Assembly (NCBI GenBank): GCA_032622095.1
Contig: CP136062.1
Coordinates: 56,027,849-56,091,848 of the forward strand
Direction of reading: 5' to 3'
DNA length: 64,000 nucleotides
DNA from: Siphonodentalium dalli
Lineage: Eukaryota; Mollusca; Scaphopoda; Gadilida; Siphonodentaliidae
How positions within the stretch are numbered: the first letter of the stretch is position 1; the number at the start of each line of letters is the position of its first letter. The position numbers were made by a program, and so were the translations under genes. Below are positions 53,901-62,900 of the stretch, one piece after another. A model generated the notes under the pieces. It made no database searches, had not been told where the DNA came from, and saw nothing but the letters and a program-made list of their open reading frames with translations.

Positions 53901-56900
53901 TTTTTTTCCGGTGTTGTCCACCTTATTGTCAGAAGTTTGGTTCGACTGCCAAAAAACTCGACAAAATCATCTTAGATGCGTACCCCTTGTTTTACTTATT
54001 ACCTGAACATTTTACTCTAATATATAGGACTCTTTCTGCACTTTTATTATCTGTCGTCTGCTTATATTACCTGTACATTCCTGCATTTCAATAAATGACT
54101 ATTCCGATGTACACTTTTTAACTTACTGGGAGAATCCATTTAGTATAGAAAGGGTTAAACTAAGGTCATATTACAAATACAGTGTAACCCGAATTATTTT
54201 TAGGGTGGAAATTTGAGACAATGGTTACAGAAACACGACTATGAGGTATGGCTGACCAATGAGGTGAGCACATGGGATAACGATTTGCTAACCACACCCA
54301 TGTCACAGGAATGTGGTGAGTTGATTATTGTCCCCGACATACTGTTGAGGACTATAGTAATGACCCTCGTCCATCCGTCTGTAGCTTTGTCCGAGACTGT
54401 AGTTTTTAATTTTATGTCAATTTTGTTAAACTTGGCACATATATCAAACTGATAAATTTCCAATTAGTCCAATAAGATACCAAAGTTTAATCAAAACATC
54501 ACATTAAAGTGATGTGAAACACTCCGATTGGGTGTTCAAATAGAAATGGAGAATAATCTTGCTCAAAGTAGTTATTTTTATGAATATTAATCCAAATTTA
54601 CAGCACACATCGTCATTCTTATATATTAATACAATGCATTGACTCTCGATGGCGAAATCATTTGCGTTAGTTTATCCAATTGTTGCATCCCGAATCGAGA
54701 TGTAAATATTTACAATGAAGCGTAGTTCAGACGGTGATATCTATGTAGTGGTATGGTCCATTTCTTTGAGATTTTCGGTGATGTTTAGTAGAATGCTACA
54801 TTCCCACAGTCGGCACAGCACATGAGTACTATTTTATTAGTTTCACGCCCCCGAGCAAGTCTATAATATGTCTTTAAACATTTGTCCAGTCATGTTTTAT
54901 AGAATTGTGGCACTATTAATAAGTGGCTTGAGTATGGCTTGAAGTTGACTATACAAGGGTATAGTGCCCAGTGGGGTGGGTATAGTTCATGACGACGAAG
55001 TGGAGCGAACTATAGCCACCCCACTGGGCACTATACCCACGTAGTCAACGACAAGAAATGCTCTATTTATTATATTTCACCGAACAATTCAAACTTGTAG
55101 CATGCATACTACATATAACTATATCCTACCAGCATGCCCCAACTGCCCCAAATTCCATTTATAAGACGCTAAAAGAAATCATGTACAACTCGTTTTACTG
55201 AGAACAAATACACTGTATGATTATTAACTTTCCTGACAAGTTTAACCCTTTCATTGCCAAGTCCGATTTTTGTATCAACCCATATTTCCTTGATCATTTT
55301 TCAAATTTATTGATTATAACATTATCACATTATTATAATCAATAAATTTGAAAAATGATCAAGGAAATATGGGTTGATACAAAAATCGGACTTGGTACTG
55401 AAAGGGTTAAGAGAAACACAATCATGGCAAGAATGTGTTGAAATAAAGTTCTGTAAACCGAAACGTGCACGAAAACCCGAAAATGTATTACAAGGTCAAT
55501 TCAACTGAATGTTGCCACTTCGCAAGATGACGTCGTTCCTGTGAAAACAGTGTTCGCAGTAATGTTTTAATTTCATTTGGACATGCCTTAGTAAATTGGT
55601 GGACACATATATGTATATATGTTTTCGAGATTGTTGCTTCTGTTCATAGCTTTTTGCATGCTATAGTGTGGTCGTCAGATGATTCGACCCGGAAGAAATC
55701 GGTATAGAAGCGATTTTGGTATCATTAGAAGCGGGAGAATCTCCAGTATTACATATCCAAAATCCGCTAAAATCCGCTTTGGGCAAAATTCACAATCCAA
55801 TATGGCGTCCAACATGGCCGACACACTCTGAAACCCATAGTATGGCCGTTATGCGCAAATTGGCACTGCATTATGCAGGATTTAAAGGCGAGTATACACC
55901 ATGAATTGAACTCCACATTCCAAGGTATAATTTGGGCCGTAAATACGTTCCAGAAATGAAGATGGCTACCAAAATGGCCGCCAAAACTGATAAACATACA
56001 GCTCGACTTAAATTCAAGCTGAACCAACATTGTGTTATTTTGAATCGCTGGAAGAAGGTAGTATAACCAAACAAGATAGAGGAACTTCTCCACCAATGTA
56101 TTATCTTTCATTCTAAACTTTGTATGGTACCATAAGTGACTTCTGCAAACAGAGCTGAGCACCGGAGTGGTATGATTTGAAAGGTAATCGGTACGGACGG
56201 CATCCAATCAACTAACACAAAGCATCCGGTTTTGAAGTTTGATTCCGACCCAAATAGTAACCTAGAGCACCAATAATGAAATTAAGATGTTACTCAGCCA
56301 AAGGCTCAACATCAACTTCATCATCTCCGACAATAATAGCTTCTGAATTTCTGCAGCCTTCACCATGACAGTCACCACAGGCTACAACACATTTGAGTCC
56401 ATTTTTTCTACAGGAACACAAATTAGCACCGCACAGATTTCTACTAGCCAGCTTGCATTTGCAGCGTACGAATTTTAATAGTGTTTCTGGTGCAGGAGCC
56501 AGGTCGGTCATAATGGGAACTAAATGAGAATCCTGAATTTGCCATCCCCAATCAGTTGGGTCCATAGTAGTGTTCCCCAGGGTTTTCCAGATAACCACTT
56601 GCAAATGCACACGTAAGCTATGGAAATAAGCCGCTCGTTCTGTTGGTGGTAATTTATGTGGATCTAAGGAGCCTCTTGTCGAGGATACCATTTCCATAAA
56701 TTTTGTGTACCGCAAACCATTGAGGGTGTCACTCTGCTTTCCAGCATATAACGTCTTGAACAGTTTGACTCCAGCCTCGCCAACTTTATTTTTGTCAGCA
56801 GTGGTATCGTTCATAATGGATGATATCCGCTGTATTTCGGGGGACTCGATCTTTTTTAAGATGCCGGTTTTGCCCTGGCCATATGTAGCAGATGTTGTAT

Positions 56901-59900
56901 CACACCCGGCCCAGGCATGGATAAAGAGAATATGCGCCGTTTTTACTTTGCCGGCCTTCTGCACAAGATCTCGTATTTTCCATTTGGCTCTGCCACCCTT
57001 GACTGTCTTTCGTGCTTCTGAAACAAAATAAACATCTGCCATGTCTTCAACCCAATGGTACAAGAGAAGAATTAGCAGATCCGTATCATCTGCAGCCATA
57101 ATAACATCCGTCCCTCGAGATGCAAACTCAAGGGCGGACGACACTATCATCGTATCTGCATCACCACTGCTGTTGCGTACCATTTGTCCATCAGCTATCA
57201 GCAATCGCCCCAACAGTTTGATAAACTGAGTTTTGTTTTTCTCATTTGATAAATATGCCTCCTGATTATAGTGTGCCTCCACATTCTCAGATAAACGAAT
57301 ATCGGCACAACACTTTCCGATTCGTCTACTGTGCTCGTGGTCCTTGATGGCCGGACCAATTTCATAACCATCGAAAACAATGCAAGCATTTGCGTACTTG
57401 GATCGAACATAGCAGACGTATTGGTTAGCAATTTAAATGTAAGTGGATTTTTTTGCCCACTTGACACGATGCAACAGAGCCCCACCGTCAACAACATGCA
57501 TAGTGACAGATGGGAGGTTTGTCTGCTCAGAATAATCAGTGAGAGCCTTAGCCAAATGCGTTTTAGTTGGCTTTCTCATTAAATTGTCCTTAAACAGTGA
57601 TGTGGGTGCTGCAGTTAGTTCATATTTAAAATATGTTGCCATATTCTCCTCTCGCTGTGCAATAGCTATCAACCATGAGAAGAGAATTGTCAGGTTAATG
57701 TGCACTTTTTTATTATCTATCTTAACTCCCGGCTGCAGACTGTCCAGTGCTTTGACATGTTCGCTCTTTTTTATGGACACTACAGCAACACTCAATCCAA
57801 CTATCTTTTCTTGTATTCCCATACCCACTATTTCTGTCTGATCGCAGTTCACACCGTCACCATCTGCAGCCGTGAGGCCAGACGATAGGGAACGCAACTT
57901 GGTTTCGTTCATATCGAATGGCTCATGGTCAGCGAACCTCTGCTCGAGCTTCAACAGATCGTTGTAATCTCGAATTCTTCTTGAGGTACCCAGTTCAATA
58001 TGCTGCTCGCTAGTATTGTGTTTGGCGCATGTCAAGGTTGTCATTGATTCGTGTATTTCAGCACACTTGTGCATACTGAATACCCACTGCTGGCGGCCAG
58101 AATCTGTCATACCCCTCCCCCTTGTCAGACCACCTCTACTCTTAATCGACCTCATTAGGACCTGTTCTATGATCAAATCAGTCGACAGACCTGCCCAAAA
58201 CCTGCTACTTCTACGAACAGTGTGGAAACCATGCTCTGCAAATGACTTATACAACACCGGATGAGTCAACGGTAGCTCAATCATCAGCTGGAGATAGAGG
58301 CGGCAGCTTTTCGCATAATGTATGTGTCCTGTGGCAGCAAAGAGATTTAACATCTTTCCTGTCGTGAGGAGATGTAAGTGCCAATCTCCTGTCCTCTCAG
58401 CTCGTATGAAATCTTTTAAAGTTTGTACATAAATAACATACTGCAGCCATAGTCTTGCCGTTGGTGATTTCTCTGCAAGCAATGTTTTGTACTCAGCCAA
58501 ACACTGTTCGAGCTTGATAAATTCGTCTGGAAGAGCATCACCTGGAAAATGTATGTTTCTTTCTTCAACATCATCAAACAATGTTCTAAGTGTCTCAGTT
58601 TCCACTGTGCTTAGTCCAGGTAATTGCTCATTCGTAGTCGGACAATGTTCACATGCTTCATTTTCTGGGGAAGATATGTAATCTTCGTCCTTGCGTTGTG
58701 TCGACGTATGCGGCTGGTCAGATTCTGGTTGGTCTGTGTCAATAATTGTAAAATGAGACGATGGTACCACTTCTCTTACTAACTTGTTGACCAGGACCGC
58801 TTCTACTAGGAAATGAACACGTAAAGCTCTTGAGATTGCTTTACCAGAGACCATTTGCTGAACTGCATTTGGGCCATAGACCCTTTCTAATGCCTCTTCC
58901 AGCCCAGAGCCTTTCATCATTGCACCAATGCTTCCCAAAAAGCTCATCATGACATGAAAGCCACCGAGTCTACAGACTACATTCATAGACCGCGAAGTGA
59001 TTATTCCAACCGCCTTGAGCCACAGGGGCTGATCAAATGTCAAGCAAGGGGTCGAGATATTTAATTTGTTGGCCTGACTATGGATGAAAACCAATGTCAA
59101 ATAGATACAGTCTTCATCCGATGGATTCAAATCAATTATCGGCAAAAACACAACTTCCGATTTCTTGGAAGGACCACTGCCAGAATCAGCGAATATATGC
59201 TGCATATAACCTGTCCAATTGGGTCGAGGTTTAATCGCGTTTCTGAATAGCCACCCAGAATGCCAGAGCAAATCTGAATTCATATCGGGGGGCAATGTAT
59301 GGGGGAACTGTAATTGAATAAGAGGTTTGTATGCAATTGTTGATAGACCCTTCTCTGGACAGCTGGCATACTGATGAATAGGTATCCCTTTGTCTTTGAC
59401 TATGTTATCAACATTAGCACGTTTTTGTCTAATGACTACTTGTGGCTCCGGGCGGAGTGGCGAATCGTCTGTTGGGGTGCACACGGCAATTATTCCCATC
59501 CCATGAAATGTCCCATGACCATCTAGAGTAGCAACATTATGGTCAACATTATCTGCGACCCACTGCGTGAAGGAGCCAGGGAAATATTCACTTGGAAGAC
59601 TTTCATGATCATGGGCCTGAATTACTGACTGTTTGTACCTTTCAACTTCGTCATATGTGATCGAAAAGCCTAACCGAGATAGTTCTGTCACAAGCCATTT
59701 AGATCCAAACATATGATCAAGTTCAACGCCAAGGCCAAATAGAGTTGGTGCCAGCACTGATTTTGGTCTTGCGGATTGAATTATAGAATGTCCTATACTG
59801 ATCTGCTTCAATTCCGAAGGGATCAGGACTTCCAGCAGACATAACATATGTGATGGTATCCAGCCCTTTCCTCTTTCAATGTTGGTTATTTCCTCGCTTG

Positions 59901-62900
59901 TAGGGTATGAATTAGTAGTATACATCATCTCCCTCAGTTGTGCTCGAATAATCTTAGCTGCTGTCATAATTATTCTCTTGTGTTCTTCTTCAATGTCAGT
60001 TTTCTTATCGGTGTACCACTTCTCGTTGATAATAAAGCTAGCCATGTTTCTGAAGCAAATCACGTTGCTCCTACCCTGGACTTCGGCAAAGAATATGTAT
60101 GACCCATAGTGATCCTGTAGTTTTTCTTTCAACCATTTTTGTGTATAAACTTCCGACCCCTCAGCGAATTCTACCATCTTATCATGAAGTTCAGATAGCG
60201 TATACAGCTCCGCACCAGCTTCCGACTCAATCCATACACATACCTTTTGAAACAGTTTTTGCCTTGAATTGTCTGTTTTTCTGCCAATCTGTTTACGTTC
60301 AGATGGATTCGGGCTTATCTCCTTGTTCAACTTAAAACGGGACAAACATATGCTATGGTAGACAGCTTCAGCTGCAACCAGATCGATACAACCATTAAGC
60401 CTTTTCTGGACCTCAAAACTTATCGAATCCCCCCTTTCTGCACAACAATCTAATAGACTCTCACGCATTGGGAGTGTTGAACATCGATGCACTTGTGTTC
60501 TGTCAGTATGTTTGGGGTCAAACGGGGCTGCCTTCCCACAAAACAGACAGTCCTCTTTGTAATTGAAATCTGGCAGACTTGACCGGAGCCTCTTTGTAGA
60601 TGACAGATCAACAGAATCTGAGCTCTCACACAAACCTCTCTTGCTGTCTGTGAAATTCCGACGGCAAATTTGGTGTACCAAAACTTTCCCTATGGGTGTT
60701 GTATTGAGTCAACGATTTAGATATCGGGCCAGCTCCAGCTTACCCCTGTTTCTCAGCGAAATAAATGAGAGTCAGTATGCCTTTCCTAGAAACATTGACT
60801 GCCGGATCATCTTCAAAACCAAGCTTACAGTCAATACAGTGATCTTCAGAAATATAACTAATATCCGATGATGCTTTCTCGTCTGCCATAGCTACTAATA
60901 ATACGATGCGATAAATTCAATAATGGAGCATAGAATATCAAAAATATATATTGCAGTATAACGATCTCACTGAGATACCCTCATCAATGAGAATCTTTTA
61001 TCAAACAGGTCTCAAGCGTGCGTTGTCACCGTTAGGTTTCAGCAAGAGATCTGAATTCGTAAAACAACTGCTATATACTACATTCAAATGTTTTCCGTGA
61101 CAAATTGACTTGCAGAAGCTATATATCTGACGCACGTGCTCGCAGAGTCTGAATAATAAAGCGCGTTTCGTGTATAGCGATATCAGAACGCTAAGACAAT
61201 AAAGAGCGTCTATACAAAGCCCAAGACAATAAAGAGCGCAACTTGCGCTAAATTATCTGATGAATACGGGGACAACAATCTGTTACGTGCATTTTATGCA
61301 GACCATAGTATATGGTATAAGTAATAGAACATATATTAATATTCAATAATATATGTGTCAAAATATCATGAACGATGTGTAGGCCTATCAATATTTTTTA
61401 TAAACGCTCTTTATTGTCGACGCTATACTTTTTCCCGCAGCCAACGTATCACACGATCATGTGTATTACGTATCCCGAATTATTTCCGACTATTAGCTTC
61501 CAAGATATGTCTGATTTGGGCCGTCAATCTGATTATGTTAGCTGAGACGTGAGGCATATCCGATATGAACACAAGAAAGGAGGTCCCTATTTCAACATGC
61601 GATAAAAAAATTTGCCCAAAGCGGATTTTAGCAGATTTTGGATATATTATACTAGAGATCCTACTGAGTCGAATGACACCAAAATCGCTTCTATACCAAT
61701 TTCTTCTGGGTTGACCCCTTTTTTTGCGTACCACGACCACAGTACTAGTTTGGTATAGCAGTGTGCTAAATTTAGCATGATATTATACAAGTATAGTGGT
61801 TTGCTAAATTTAGCTCTACTACACAATATAGAACCCAGCTTTCAACTAATTAGAAGGTGCCATTTCTGTGTGATGTGAAACATAGAATGTTCAGTGCATT
61901 CACCTATGTGTATGTAAATATTAACTTCTAATCGCTGTATCTTAGGCCTGACTGAGACATCTCTTGAATTAAGCTACCTCAATGAGAAGCCACCTTTGCT
62001 GGGTAATGCAGTGTCTTTTAGACCAAAGAAAGTTGATATCTTGCAAGCCTTGTAATAGTATGTCTGTTATTTGCAGAATGAGGTCCCCAGAAGGTGAATT
62101 TAGTGATGCTATCCTGCACAGCAGTCTAGCATGACCAAATTCACCCTCTGGTGACCTCATTCTGATTAGGCCTCATCTTCTGGGAAGTATGTAAAGTATC
62201 AAAATAACATTTTTTTTAGTTACTTCTGTTCGGTTTCTATATCCTCTAATTTGCAGAATATAAAATGCATAATCGAGGTGACTAATGGGTGAATTTCACA
62301 ACTTCAACTGGGGAACTTCAATCTGATCCTTGGGACATATTATATTATATATTATTTGTCCGTCAAGCCATTCGTTTGTCTAGTCGTTTGCTTTTTTCGT
62401 TTCCGGATGATAACTTTAGTAAGTCTGTACTGAATGGAATGAAATTTGGCATGTGGGTTTGCTAGCCAAATATACAGGTCAAGTTTTAATTTGGGTTCCA
62501 CACGCCAATTGTCACAAGAGTTATTACCCTTTGTTGAAATTACCATGGGCCTATTTTGCCATTCCCTAGCGATGCTCTTGTTTATAAAACAAATCTTGAA
62601 AATCATGATGAAAACTTTAGGGTAAGTTTAAAATTAGGTCGGTAAGGAAACCCGAACCAAATTGTTTTCTTCGGTCTTATGTGAACTATTTCTTTATTTT
62701 AGTGTTTAGTCAGTTTGAAATGAACGGTGACGATGACAGTCGAGATGTCAAAGAGAAACAATTGTTCCAGGAGAAGGCTGATGAAGCAAGCGTAATTTTA
62801 GCTGTCATCTCTACGTCATTCTCAAAATCAACAACATGCAAACAACAGGTTTGTACTATATCACTTTAACCCTTCCATGAGGCTCATGACGGGAGCTGTG

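Larger units (their letters stand above)
56290..60889 (-). pseudogene. Transposon-borne FEN1/XPG-like nuclease with CXC domain, three lesions
   Basis: From ATG at 60889 it reads MADEKASSDISYISEDHCID and on. It shifts frame near 60752 (TAA at 60740-60742), meets TGA at 60709-60711, runs open to TAA at 57433-57435, and continues in the same frame to TAA at 56290. With codon 1 at 60681 as reference, the N-terminal part holds Cys/His motifs (DCLFCGKAAPFD, VYHSICLSRF). The middle holds VATLDGHGTFHGMGI (Asp387), LTFDQPLW (Asp550) and GGFHVMMSFLG (His576). A FEN1-like domain follows: VVDGG (D1065), VFDGY (D1104), GDAD (D1174, D1176), DDTD (D1199, D1201) and AGCDTTSATYGQGKTG (D1261). These match FEN1's seven acidic residues, with Asp for two Glu. 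The end (~1401-1444, CKCKLASRNLCGANLCSCRK) is a tesmin/TSO1-like CXC DNA-binding motif. The nuclease and CXC assignments are strong; the transposase role is inference. Confidence 0.85.
55666..61742 (-). mobile_element. ~6.1-kb TIR element carrying a FEN1-like/CXC gene
   Basis: The left end (55666-~55788) and right end (~61613-61742) are inverted copies. Read outward-in they share gtggtcgt, gaagaaat-ggtatagaag, gcgattttggt-tcatt, atatccaaaat-tgctaaaa and tccgctttgggcaaa. TA stands at both borders (55664-55665, 61743-61744), a plausible target duplication read by eye. The only large gene is antisense to the host gene (56290-60889). Its promoter region (60.9-61.5 kb) contains three gacaataaagagcg-type motifs in both orientations. 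It sits wholly in intron 9 of the TIR gene. Superfamily unknown to me. Confidence 0.82.

Noticed and set aside
60700-60750. A 54-bp intron (GGGGTAAG … CCCATAG) joining the element gene's ATG exon to its main frame
   Set aside because: Splice-like ends exist, but the join puts the downstream sequence in the wrong frame; a one-base shift plus a TGA is the simpler reading.
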